Of a DNA stretch of 64,000 nt, positions 1 through 10,300 are shown one piece after another (the stretch's first letter is position 1; each line of letters begins with the position of its first letter). The position numbers and the translations under genes were made by a program. The notes beneath the pieces are model-generated. The model worked only from the letters and a program-made list of their open reading frames with translations. It was not told where the DNA came from and made no database searches. Source of the DNA: Agarophyton chilense (taxonomy: Eukaryota; Rhodophyta; Florideophyceae; Gracilariales; Gracilariaceae); NCBI GenBank assembly GCA_030374765.1, contig JARGXX010000040.1, positions 1 through 64,000 on the forward strand. Reading direction: 5' to 3'.

Positions 1-14
1 TTGGCGCCGAAGGA
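1..14 (+). other. Possible primer binding site of an older LTR element
   Basis: The window opens with TTGGCGCCGAAGG. The TGGCGCCG core resembles primer binding sites used by tRNA-primed LTR retrotransposons. In the second block the same motif (50659-50672) directly follows a sequence ending GACCA, as an LTR end would. If so, the left flank is the leader and gag start of a plus-strand element into which RG-A inserted. Only one side is visible here, so this stays tentative. Confidence 0.35.
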
Positions 15-275
15 AATTAATTTGCTTAAGGACTGAAACTCCCGCGCGCCGTAGACACTGGCCATAGGTACATCGCCGGCGTATTCCTCGTGGCGCGGTA
101 TCCCGGTGGTCCCTTGGCTTATTCTCTCCCTGACCGTCATTGGGGCCTTCCTTAGTCTTTGCTCTTCCTTTGGCGACCCTCTGCGCTTCGTTTACCGTGG
201 TTTACGCCTTTCAGTACGTTCAGGGTCAATTCCATTCGTCTTTTCATCGCGGTAATTTTTCATTAGTCGCGCGCG

Positions 276-533
276 ATGCTGAACTCCCGTTATAAGCCCG
301 TCGGATACGCTATTCTCCCTCCCGAAAATGTCGCTTCCGTCGGCTCTCCTATCCATTTCCCGGCTGACCAGCCTGTGGGGAGCGGCGTTATGGCTTCGAA
401 AAACCAAACGGGGAGCTCCTCGGGATACCAAGTGGCTTACGAACGTCACGGGGACTACTACGACCATACAGTCGGACGGAATCCGCGGGTAGTGCGTCAT
501 ATCATTCTTCCGTACTCAGTAGAAGAATCCTAA
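276..533 (+). CDS. Hypothetical 85-aa protein in the left flank, copy 1
   Basis: This is an unrecognised 85-residue ORF lying between the PBS-like motif and the RG-A insertion. It is open over the same length in the second block (50933-51190) with only a few substitutions, which gives modest support that it was coding. An in-frame TAG lies a few codons upstream of the ATG, so the start is constrained. It has no signal peptide, membrane segment or known motif; a proline/glycine-rich middle and a histidine/tyrosine-rich C-terminal third are visible. Its position after a possible PBS suggests a gag-leader fragment of an older retroelement, but no family assignment is possible. Confidence 0.35.
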   Translation: MLNSRYKPVGYAILPPENVASVGSPIHFPADQPVGSGVMASKNQTGSSSGYQVAYERHGDYYDHTVGRNPRVVRHIILPYSVEES

Positions 534-647
534 AGGTTCGGTCATATGTATCTCGGTGCCCGAAGGTTTTCCAAAATACCCGAATTTTGGAAGGGCAGCA
601 TGAATGCGCCCAGCGTCTCGTAATATAACCGATGCTTTCATTGTCCT

Positions 648-872
648 GTGGATCTACGTTCGGCGACGCTATATCGCACCCTAATCCAAGCGGACATGCC
701 GTGCATCCGCTACGAGGAGGAAGCCGAATACCAGTTCAGGGTGACCAAACTCCTTTTGGACCTATAAACGGAGTTCATCCCGCCTCATATGCGATTTACT
801 CCGGCGGGTCACAACCTTTTGGCGCTTATATGCTTCCGGCCGCTGTATGACCGCCTGTTTTTGGATGTCTAA
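648..872 (+). pseudogene. Broken copy of the 74-aa left-flank ORF
   Basis: This is the counterpart of the open frame at 51305-51529. Here the codon pair reading Tyr-Lys in the other copy is changed so that TAA follows 'LLDL', truncating the frame after about 42 residues. The product is unrecognised. The frame resumes after the stop and ends at the same TAA, a few bases before the RG-A LTR. Confidence 0.35.
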
Positions 873-904
873 TAGGGTCTATCGGAACGAGATAAACGAG
901 CCCG

Positions 905-1486
905 TGTCGTACAATCTCCTCTGGGGTCTGCTACTGTCTTGTCTCAGGAGCGTGCTGACGCTCAACGTCAGAAGGTAGACATGATAAAGATTGATAGTAA
1001 CAGGGCACCGTGAAAACCCGCAGGGGCAAACGGCGGGGCAACTAGCCTACACCGTGTAGGTGAACGATGGTAGGCTTCTACGCGCGGTAAAACCTATATG
1101 GTACTTGAGAAACAATGAACCAAAAGGTATAGTCGTGACCCAAGTAGTGCCTGTGTTTATCATACTAGAGTGGAGGAGGTGCAGTTCCTTATATGCAGTG
1201 TACTGCACCCTCCAGATCACCCGGAAGGTGCCAGCAAGGCACGGTCTTTGACCTAGTGTCAGAGACCTGGCCAGCACTGGCTACAGTGCCAGGTGGCCAC
1301 TCCACTACTGAATTACTCCCAATCACTCAACCAGAAGGTACATGTCAACACTACACGTGGCTGAGAACACCTAGATGGTAACTCGTCCGGAGCTGCGTGG
1401 CCGATGATCCCTCGCATCCATCACCTACAAGGTCAGTGTAGTATATTGACAACCTCAAAGGTCAAACCTTCTGCCACTATACGACA
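905..1486 (-). repeat. RG-A 3' LTR, copy 1
   Basis: This 582-bp LTR begins TGTCGTACAAT and ends CTATACGACA (plus-strand reading), giving a perfect 6-bp terminal inverted repeat. By eye it differs from the partner LTR at 18 of 582 positions with no indels, about 97% identity. Confidence 0.93.
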
Positions 1487-1500
1487 GACCCCCTTCCTAC
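1487..1500 (-). other. Polypurine tract of RG-A, copy 1
   Basis: Read on the minus strand this is GTAGGAAGGGGGTC, directly abutting the 3' LTR. It fits a plus-strand priming site and confirms that the element is oriented on the minus strand. The same sequence follows the LTR at 52144-52157. Confidence 0.75.
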
Positions 1501-1656
1501 CCGTGAGACACGCCCCGTGTCTCCTTCCATCAAACCATAAAGGTATAGAGAGCGACAGCGGCCCGGGCATCGGAGTGGTATCCGCCAGCGGTTGCTCACG
1601 GTGCGCGACGCGCGATCCCTTGTGGTTCAAAACTCGGTGCCAGTGTCGGTTGGGGA

Positions 1657-1935
1657 GTGCGAGTGACGACGGCGGCGGACGAATTGAGCGACAACCATCC
1701 AGGTAGGGACTGTGGTGAGGACGATGCAGTGTCAATAGAGCGCTCGCGGACACCTTTTCGGCAGTTGGACCCTGCGTGCTTGCAATTCTGCTTCTGCATA
1801 GCCCACCGTTTAACCAAGTTGGTATCGCACCTTTCTCGGTTGCTCAAACTTAATATTTCTCCTAGGTACCTGCGCGTGCCGTGCCGCCTGGGTGTTACCA
1901 CGGCTCGACAACCCTTCAGGTATTGCTGCCCTTAA
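1657..1935 (+). CDS. Antisense hypothetical ORF next to the RG-A 3' LTR, copy 1
   Basis: This 92-residue frame on the plus strand is antisense to the element. It is open over exactly the same length in the second copy (52314-52592), with about ten substitutions. It is rich in Arg, Leu and Cys and resembles no domain I know. It could be the first part of the antisense ORF set that continues at 2243-3429, or a chance frame in the untranslated 3' region. The equal length in two copies is weak evidence, because the copies are young duplicates. Confidence 0.25.
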   Translation: MRVTTAADELSDNHPGRDCGEDDAVSIERSRTPFRQLDPACLQFCFCIAHRLTKLVSHLSRLLKLNISPRYLRVPCRLGVTTARQPFRYCCP

Positions 1936-2242
1936 TTGGCGGCATCGCGACCGTAACCGTGCTGTGCAGCTTTCCTTGAAGGTTTACTGGCTTCTCGACC
2001 TTTAAGGTTTCTTCTACCTTTTAATGATTGATTCTTGGCGCCTGTTGGGCCTGAGCCTGCGTCGATACAACCATTGAGATATTGACCTGGGTCCGTGGCG
2101 GAAGCTTCCGGTTGTGAGACCTAATTGGTGTTGAGCGGCCCCGTTGGTAATCGCGCGACGTTTCTCGGGTTTTTCATTCCGGTTTACCTTTAAGTCTATC
2201 ACAGGATCGCGACGCCTCCACGCGTGGGTGTGAACCCATTCG

Positions 2243-2830
2243 GTGCCACGTCGACGCACCTCGCGCCGCATCGTGGATTCGCTACCGAAACCTCGAAGGG
2301 GTGGGTCGTCTCCATACGCAGCACCAGCGCTCGAGAGACGTGAGGAGCCGGTTACCATTGAGGTTGAAGAATTAGACGATTCCAAGGGGATTGATACCCC
2401 TGAAGTTATGCCATTAAGGTCGGATTGGTCCCGCTCCACGATACCTCAAAGATCTGAAACCCCTCGCGCCCGTACGATGGCAACTGTTGTACCTGAAAGG
2501 TCGATGTCGGTACTACCGGAAAGGTTGGATACGTTTGCCGTCTCTTCGGAACGTACTGAGGAGGCCTCACCTCAGAAGGGTAAATACCCCCTGGAGGATA
2601 CTCGCCGATTTGGTTACAAGAACATCGTTCAGGGGACCGATTATACCGTGAAGGATTTGGACTCGTATCTCGAGCAGAGCGAGAATTACCATTGGGATTT
2701 CCATCAGGGTTGGGAGGTTTTTGATCGTGCGACATGGAAGATTGTGCCTCGCCACGCCCAATACTATCCCGGGGAGCCTCCTATTCATGGAGCTCCCGCG
2801 AGCCCCGAACCATATCAAGGTACTGTGTAG
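2243..2830 (+). CDS. Antisense ORF (aORF) part 1 of RG-A, copy 1
   Basis: This 195-residue ORF runs antisense to the pol genes, between integrase and the 3' LTR. It begins with a short Arg-rich stretch, then an acidic, Ser/Thr/Pro-rich region with several S/T-P and RS dipeptides, then a Tyr/Asp/Trp-rich C-terminal part. It ends at a TAG; the same frame continues for about 26 codons beyond that stop, towards part 2. The second copy lacks roughly 80 bp near the end and terminates differently. No domain is recognised. Ty3/gypsy elements with additional antisense ORFs at this position are known in plants (for example the Grande family), which gives a precedent for the layout but not for the function. 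Confidence 0.45.
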   Translation: MPRRRTSRRIVDSLPKPRRGGSSPYAAPALERREEPVTIEVEELDDSKGIDTPEVMPLRSDWSRSTIPQRSETPRARTMATVVPERSMSVLPERLDTFAVSSERTEEASPQKGKYPLEDTRRFGYKNIVQGTDYTVKDLDSYLEQSENYHWDFHQGWEVFDRATWKIVPRHAQYYPGEPPIHGAPASPEPYQGTV

Positions 2831-2904
2831 ACACCTGTTGGTCGATATGCTGGTCCCTTCCCGTCCGAGCCGTTACCTCAAGGTCGTAAGTCGCCCCTAC
2901 GGGT

Positions 2905-3429
2905 ATGACTCCTACTCAACCGAGCTCCTCGCGGGTTGCTGGTCCAGTTCGATCTCTTTTGGAGGGTATTACTAATCATCCGCCTCACCCTATGATGGAT
3001 TCTCCGGCCGTGGTTGGTTTATTAGCTCGAATTCGCGGGGCTTGCGTCACCAACTTTCAAAGGGCTGGGCCTACCTCTGTGGTTGCTGCATTAACACTCC
3101 TTGAAGGTTTGCCGCCGTACCATACGAAATACATGAAGACGCTGAACCAACTTGGTGAGTTACGGAATCAGTTTCCGTTGGACATGTACCAATTGGCCAC
3201 CCGTCAGGTTGCCATTCTGGCCAGCGTCTCTGCTGCTGCGCCATCTGATCCTTTGACAGATCCCTTTCTAGGTGCTAACTTAAACCCTGCGGTTTTGCAA
3301 CCCGCTCTGGCGGGTCCTCTCGTTCAACCTATGTTGGTTTCAACTCCTCTCCCCAGTAGCGGGGCTACCGCTCCTTCGCTACCTCCTATGTCGATGGCTC
3401 CTAGCATTCCTGCCAGTTCTCCGTCGTGA
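2905..3429 (+). CDS. Antisense ORF (aORF) part 2 of RG-A, copy 1
   Basis: This 174-residue plus-strand frame follows part 1 after 74 bp and one frame change. Its first half is helical in character, with a leucine/alanine-rich segment around residues 25-110. Its C-terminal 60 residues are Pro/Ser/Ala-rich and probably disordered. It stops at a TGA that is absent in the second copy, where the same frame runs to 212 residues and overlaps the 3' end of integrase on the other strand. No homology is recognised. It may once have been fused to part 1 as one protein of roughly 400 residues. A Gag-like or regulatory role cannot be told from the sequence. Confidence 0.42.
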   Translation: MTPTQPSSSRVAGPVRSLLEGITNHPPHPMMDSPAVVGLLARIRGACVTNFQRAGPTSVVAALTLLEGLPPYHTKYMKTLNQLGELRNQFPLDMYQLATRQVAILASVSAAAPSDPLTDPFLGANLNPAVLQPALAGPLVQPMLVSTPLPSSGATAPSLPPMSMAPSIPASSPS

Positions 3430-3610
3430 GTAGTCAATAAAACGGGTCCTCCGAGGGTCGATCGCGTAGAGCTACAGCTCTGGGCTTTCGGGCTGAGGTG
3501 CCTACCTCAATGCGATGTTGAACCGTTTCAGGTGCTACTGTAATACGTTCAATTGACATCGTATTCGGTATTACATCTTTTTCAACCGTAAAGGTGTGGT
3601 CTGATGCGTT

Positions 3611-4159
3611 TTATACCGTATAAGGTCCCACTGACTTCGGTAGAAGCTTCGAATTGATATCTCTATCAATAGCTTCATCGTCCGCTCCATCACCCGGTCG
3701 TGGTCTTTTACCAGAAGGTGGGTTGTCTATATAGATATATTGTCCCGAAGATTCAGAGACCCCTTTGGTTACCCTACGGTCGTAGTCGGCCTTACACCGC
3801 TTCTGGGCTGCAGTGAGGCGGCTCTCTGCATTTTTGAGAGCCCTCCTCAACCTCACAAGGGTATTTCGCTTGACCTGGGCAGGGGTCAGTGCGCCAGCTG
3901 CAGTGCTGGTGGTATGATCTCCCTGCACTACAATACCTGAGTGGTGTCGCGAAAGAACCAAATCAAAGGGAGTGGTCTGCGTTGACCGGTGTACCTGAAG
4001 ATTATATGAGTAGGTGAGCGGTTGCACCGGCTCATCCCAACCACTTTGGTGCTCTTCCGTATAGTGTCGTAGCCTTGATACCAATGTGTGGTTAAAGCGC
4101 TCGACCGGTCCGTTCGTCTGCGGGTGGTAGGCAGTAGTGAAATAGTGCTTGATACCCAA
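3611..4159 (-). pseudogene. RG-A integrase C-terminal part, copy 1
   Basis: This frame begins at the integrase segment with HPQTNG and VERFN, which carries the last catalytic Glu of the DDE core. It then runs through a helical basic region to the GPY module of Ty3/gypsy integrases. It is out of frame with the rest of pol because an 8-bp tandem duplication (4153-4160 and 4161-4168) lies just upstream. In this copy it ends early, right after 'GPYTV'; the second copy continues for 60 more residues. Confidence 0.8.
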
Positions 4160-6183
4160 GTACCCAAGAGGTTACAGACTGCTTCGAAGAACTTCAATGC
4201 CAGGTTTGAACCATTATCGGTAAGTAAGTACAGTGGTGCACCATACGGGTAGACCCAATTGTTGAGGAACGCGATCGCCGGCGTTGTTAAGTTCGTATCC
4301 TTTAAAGTAATCGCTCCCGTGAGCTTCGAGATCCTGTCGGTGATCACTAGAATGTGCTGATACCCATTCTTGGTCTTGGGAAGTGGTCCTAGAAGGCCTT
4401 TCGCAACAAACTCCAGCCGACCCGCTGCTGGAAACAGCTTGAGGTATTTTCGATGCTTTCGAATACCACCGCGGTTACGAACATAGGATTCGCATTGACC
4501 TACAAAGGTATAGATATCATGGGCCATATGAGGCCAGTAGAACTGTTGCCTCAAGGTGTAATATATCCTGGTGGCACCGGGGTGTCCCAATAGTCGCGGG
4601 TAGTGCGCGAGATACAAGACTCTCGGGCGAAGCGCTTTCGGAACCACCTTTTGAAGGTCACCATCCAAGGTTGACCTTCTCACGATGTACCCATTGTGGT
4701 CCGCATCGAATTGTGATCCTTTGAAACCAATTTGGTCATCCATGGTTCTGCAGTACGCATCCTGGACCTGTTCTCGTAGGCATTCCTCTCGGGTTACGGG
4801 CATGAAGTTCGTTTCCTCTAGGGTCGGTATCTTAGTTGCGATGTCGTTGTTCCGCAAAGCACCATTTTCAGGTAAGTACCAACATTCTTCTAGGTGTTCG
4901 CCGGTACCATTTTGGTTTGATGATACCCAAAAGCAAGGGATGTCATCGTCCGCAGGTTCTGTCTCTAACTCTGAGGAGTTTAAGCGTGACATAGCATCAG
5001 CTATGTTGTGCTTGATACCTGGACGGTATTGTCCGTAGTATTCAAACTCCGTCAGTCTCAACCTCCAACGGGCAAGTCTACCAGACGCCTCTGCGAGTCC
5101 GAGGATCCACTTTAAGGCGTTGTGGTCCGTGTGCAACGTAAAGCGCTCACCATACAGGTATGGACGGAGCATCAACATGCTCCACACTACTGCGAGACAT
5201 TCCTTCTCGGTTACGGTGTAGTTCTGCTCCGCCTCATTAATAGCGTGGCTGCAGTCCTCTATAGGTAGTTTGTCTTCGTTGTGCTGCTCCTGCATGAGAC
5301 AACATCCAATTTGAGCATGGGATGCATCCGTATCCAGCGTGTACGGTAGACCTGTTTTCGGTAACGACAAGATTGGCGGGGACAAAAGCGCTCGTTTCAA
5401 TTCCTCAAAGGTATCCATTTCGTCGTTCGATAGATTCTGAAACCGTTCAGGTTCACCTTTCTGGAGCTTCTTGTTGAGGGGAGCCGCTATTTTCGCGAAT
5501 CCCTTCACGAAGCGACGATAGACGTTGCATAAACCTATTATGGATCGTACGTCTGTCTGGTATCGTGGCACTTTGACCTTCTGTACGGCTCTAGTGTTAC
5601 TCGGCGCAACCTCTAGGGTACCAGGGCTTATGATGTGGCCCAGGTAATCAACCGTTCTGGTAAAGAAGACGCATTTGCGTAGCTTCAGCGTCACCCCCGC
5701 CTTAGCTAGGAGGATTAGTACGGTGCGCACGTGAGAAAAATGCTCTTCTACCGATTTGGAGTAGATGATTACATCATCGATGTATACCAAGGCGGTTGTC
5801 CACTTACCCTTCGAAAGGATGATGTCCAGCGCCCTTTGAAAGGTGGCTGGAGCATTGCGCAACCCAAATGGCATCCACGTGAAGCGAAACAAACCTGAAT
5901 GCCACTTGAAGGTCGTTTTTTCTCGATCTGCCTCACCTACAGGTACCTGCCAATAACCACAATTGGCATCCAACATGGTAAATATCTGCGCATCTCCCAT
6001 GGAGTCGATGCACTCATCCATTCTAGGTATTGGGTACGAATCCCTGACAATCACGCTATTGACCCTTCTGTAGTCCACACAGAACCTCATACGGTTATAC
6101 CCTTTCTTCTGAACCAGAACCATGGGACTAGCCCAATCTGCGTTGGCTAGTTCAATTACACCTTCTTGGAGCATTCGCTCCAT
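3928..6183 (-). pseudogene. RG-A pol: reverse transcriptase, RNase H and integrase N-terminal half, copy 1
   Basis: This is a continuous 751-codon frame. In order it has the RT fingers and palm ('VVLVQKKG' equivalent, MPFGLRNAPATFQ, catalytic box VYIDDVIIYS), the RT connection, RNase H (TDASHAQIG, TVTEKECLAVVW, LHTDHNAL), then the integrase HHCC domain and part of the DDE core (LTDNGSNL). This is the Ty3/gypsy gene order RT-RH-INT. RT and RNase H keep their catalytic Asp residues. Integrase does not: the zinc motif reads C-E-S-Y instead of C-x2-C, and the first core Asp is Gly (codon 4396-4398). The frame then runs off through the 8-bp duplication at 4153-4168 into nonsense. RT could fold, but integration could not work. 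Confidence 0.92.
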
Positions 6184-6417
6184 TTCTTTGAGTTCTACTT
6201 CTCTCGCATTCTGACCTGCACGGTATGGTTGCTGATAAATAGGCTTCGAGTCAGGGAGGAGCTCGATGCGATGCTGTGTGGCCTTTATTTGGCCCAGATG
6301 GCCTGACCACGTCGTTTTGAACTCCTCCAGAAGGTCGAGAATACGGCCCCGCAGTTCGCCGTTTTCTTCACCGATCTGGACTGCATCTTCCTATTGCTTC
6401 TCAGGGTCAGGTTCATC

Positions 6418-6816
6418 TTACTTGTCTACCGATTCCTTATCGGTTAGCTCTGATTTCAAGTTGGTGTTTATCGATACCTTTGCGGTTGTGGACGCATTTG
6501 CGCACCCCCCTTCCTTATCGGAGGTGACCTTGCCGAGATCAGTGTGAGCTACGGTGAATTCCCCTTGTGGTGCCGGTAGTGCGATGCCTACATTGGTATT
6601 TTTCGGCAACTTAACGTCGTCACTGCTGAAGTTGCTGAGAAACGCCTTAAAGGGTTGATTTGGGATGTTGTAGACAATCCCGTTGGCCATCAAGGTGAGA
6701 TATCGATGTGCTAATCCCGGATGGTTTTCTAGTATGACCAGCCCGGGGGTCGCATACGACACCGGTACCAATACTTGGTGCATTAGCGGGATAACAACCT
6801 GTTTGGTAAGGCGCAC
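6418..6816 (-). pseudogene. RG-A pol segment between protease and RT, copy 1
   Basis: This 132-codon frame lies between the protease and RT in pol. It resembles the linker found there in many Ty3/gypsy elements, including a segment with FSS...LPKNTNVGIA, the 'strand plus leucine-pattern' region preceding RT. It is separated from the RT frame by stops. The second copy has the same segment open at 57029-57391, so the pol polyprotein was broken here before or soon after the duplication. Confidence 0.65.
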
Positions 6817-6907
6817 TTTGTTGGAGACCGTTTCGGTGGATATCGTTTTCTTCGGTTTAAAGAACCATCCCCGTTTGGTTTACGTATCACCTACAATGGC
6901 AATTCGT

Positions 6908-7368
6908 CCCCCGTGACGTAGGGTGACGGTACGGGAACCAGGAAGGATTGCTTTGACATGTCTGTCAATGAAGTTCGTACCTAGTAGGCAGTCTGTGGGT
7001 AAATGGTAGACAACAAAGAATTGCAGTCTTACCTTAAGGTGTCCGAGCTGCACCAAAGTGGTAAAAACACCTCAAAGGTTTAATGGGCACTCATTTGCAT
7101 CCACCAGCGGGTTTTTGTCTGGAGGTCGGCTCAAGTTCCGCAGTACCGCCTCAGGTAGGACGCGGGAGTTCAGGACGTTTGGGCCGGCCGCGGTATTCAA
7201 CACGCAGGTGACCGGAACCGCAAGGCGATCAGAGAAACACATTGAAGCACGTACTTTATAGTTGTTGTACTTCTTAAGACAAACCGGGACTGGTTGTGAC
7301 GTGTTGTCTTCCACCTTCAAGGTTCTGGGTATCGATTGGCCTTCCAATTGAAGATTTCGTTCGGCCAT
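6908..7368 (-). pseudogene. RG-A protease (retropepsin), copy 1
   Basis: Pol opens with an ATG at 7366-7368 that overlaps the gag stop as TAATG. The aspartic protease follows, but the active-site triad expected as Asp-Thr-Gly reads Asn-Thr-Ala (LNTAAGPN; the Asn codon is 7195-7197). The second half of the retropepsin fold, with LLGTNFI followed by ILPG, lies about 70 codons further on in another frame. An inactive protease would leave Gag-Pol unprocessed. The second copy has Asn-Thr-Val at the same place, so loss of the catalytic Asp predates the duplication. Confidence 0.75.
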
Positions 7369-10300
7369 TACGCCAACCGTTCGGTGTTTTCCTCCTGCAC
7401 GGGAGGGGTTGAGTCCAAGTTGGGTGTTCCCTCGATGGTATTGACCTGTACTGGTGTACGGGGTTGGAACCTATTTGGTGCTTGCGTTGAAGACTTATAG
7501 AGGCGTTGGTGATTCTGCATGCGAGCCTGAGTCAACTGGTCACTCATCGCTGGGGTGAATTAGCGCAATTGTTTGCCAAATGGTCTGTCGCAATACAGAA
7601 CTAGCAAACGAGGCCTCTAGTTTGGGGGTCTCGCGTTACCATTGAGTGGGGCTTCGAAACCTGGTTGGTAGGAGCAGTGGCGTAGGATGTGGGTGGCGAG
7701 TTATGGGAGCTTGTTCCCTGCATCCTCTGCGAGCTCATTGCACTTGGCGGCGATTGTACCGAGTTTGGTGTACGCGTTGACGACCAATTCCCTACCGTCG
7801 AAAGTTTCGAGAACCGCCCCTGGGTCGCTACGAAGTGGATAGCGGTCCCTATAGGTACTTCGATGTGCCAGCTACCCTCTGAGGTTGTGGTCTCTTCAAG
7901 TTCCAAGAAGGACCTTTTCGATTTTTCCTTCGAGGTTTGAGGCATGGCTGGTCTCTTTCCCAGCCGAAGGGTATCTCCAAGGCCCTGGGAGTATCGAACC
8001 AGCCCATTGTATTCTACCTTTCGGTTAATGGCCAGGTAGTTGCGTACTGGGAACGGATCGCTTTGTCGACATTGTCAGCGAATAGCGACTTTAACCTAGA
8101 GGTAGTGAACACATTACCACAGCGGGTTGCCAGATTCCACAGCGCGAACGAAAACTTCGATTCGGTTTTCCCAGACCTTTGATGGTAGGCGAGGACTTCC
8201 GAATAAGCCTCTTGGATAACCTCATCGGTGGCGTATGTTTCCAAAAAGAAATTGACCACCTCTGGGTATGACTCCAACATCTCTGTGCCATCCTCATCCA
8301 TCGCTAAGGTATTGCCGCGGAGCCTACCCTGCAGCAAGTAGTATGCTTGTCATTTCAGGTAAACCTGAAATAGCCACATAGCAGCGCCCTCGGAAAAACC
8401 ATTTTGGTCATATGCAAGCTTGAACTTCTGTAAAAACTCAATCACCGCAATAGGATCCGTACCTGTGAAGGTTGTGTCACCCATTTGGAAGCTGAGCTTC
8501 TTGTGGTGCTTAGTAATCTTCTGAGCAACCTCTTGGGTGTATTCAGACGACTTGTTGATCAACCGATAGTTCCTGTAGTCAACCGCTTTGGTGAACATAT
8601 CGTTCAAGGGTTGGTGCACCTCCAGGTCTATTTCGGTGCCCGACTCAGAGTCGGACGACTCATTGTATCGCTTCTTACCTTTTTGGTTCTTTTTCGACTA
8701 CTTCTTCGTCGACCTGTTCGGTTTTTTCTTCTTCTTACCTTGACGGTCATCATCCGACGATGAACTCGTATCGAAACTGGAGTCCGACGAGTCCGGGTCT
8801 GAATCATCCCCTCGATTCTTTCCCGTCTTCGTCCTCCGCTTCTTACCCTTTCGGTTTCTTCGTCGCTCATCCAACGAGTCAGACGAATCTTCCTTGGGAT
8901 TGTAGAGCAACGCCCAGTCAGGGGATACTTGAAGATGCAACTCATAGAATGAGGATTGAACCCTCCGAGGGTTATGATTATGATCCCCTCTATGGTGTGC
9001 TGAGGTGGCACTGTTTTCTGGTTATATTTCGCCTATAAGGGAAAATTCGGATGGCCCATGGTTGGATTGGCCCCGTGATACACGTGGCTTAATTCTGGCA
9101 CCGAATTTCGGATATTTGTTAGAACGTTGGATTTTTGGGCCCTGGCAGTGGGATCTCCACGTGTATGGCCCTGAGCAGGTGTGCACTACTGTAGAGTTTA
9201 GTTAGTGGGCCCTACTTAGGGAGGCGAGATCTGACAGTCCGAGCTCAGAGTAAATGACAACCAAGGTTGGTCTTCGATACCTTTAGAGGTTCTTCGTCGC
9301 CATCGTTTCGGCCTTACAACCCGGAACGGGCTCTGGTTAGCAACGCCTGCGTAGGGACACGACTCCACTTGGAGAGTGCCCACGTTTGGGTTCCGTGCAA
9401 CCACCCCCTTGGGACCGCTCAGACGACCTGCGTGCACGATACCCCGTGGGGGTTCTGCTTACTTGTTGCGTGCTTTTTGTGTTTCCTTTCGAGGACAGGT
9501 TTTCGCCCCTGTATTGGGTTTCTTTTGTTGTTTCGCCCCTTTTCTGGTTCTCGGGTCCGGTGCCTGTTAGTGCCCGACCCTCGCCCCGTTTTTCCTCTTC
9601 GCCGGATTTTCCCCCATTCTTTGGGATACCCATACCCATTCCCAATCCAACGGTTTTTACCCCTTACCTCCGTCGGTACTGCCGGAATCCCTCGTGGGAG
9701 TTACACCCCACACTACGGGTGGAACGGAGGGCTCTGTCTCTGAGTCTGCCTCCCCCAGGGAACAAGGCTTCGAACACCTTGAGAGCACTTCCCGTCGCCG
9801 GGTTTTGCTCCACAGGGATCACCTCCGTGGGTATCTTTAGAACGAAACCAGTAATTGGTGGCAGATAAATGTCTTGAGGATCTACATTCCCCGGGACCTC
9901 TTGACTCTGCTTCGGACCTTGTAGGTACCCACTTTCAGTCGGTAAGTATTTTGAATGGGTGTAAGGACCCATTTCGAACCCTTGTTGTATGTGCTTTGCA
10001 ATATTCACTTGTGTAGGTCGGGATTCTGCGAATCCCTCGGAAACCCAAAGGTCTTGCACCGCGCGGTAAACATGCTCCCTAGCATCTGTAAAGAGATACT
10101 GTTTCACCATTTCAGGTATCCTATCCGATAGCTCTTGAGCTGCTCGGTCAACCACAATACGGGTAAATGCATCGGCGTCCATTGAGGTCGGAACCATCCG
10201 GGTATCCGACTTCTCCTTTAAGGTTAATGCATCCTCGACCGCGAGGGTGACGAGCGCTTTCGCTTGCTCTTCGAGCTAAGGCCATAGCTCCTCGGCTGCA

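Noticed and set aside
8350-8619. TGA in gag shared by both RG-A copies as possible recoding or selenocysteine
   Set aside because: No structural element is visible, and other stops nearby are ordinary lesions; sharing is explained by the block duplication.
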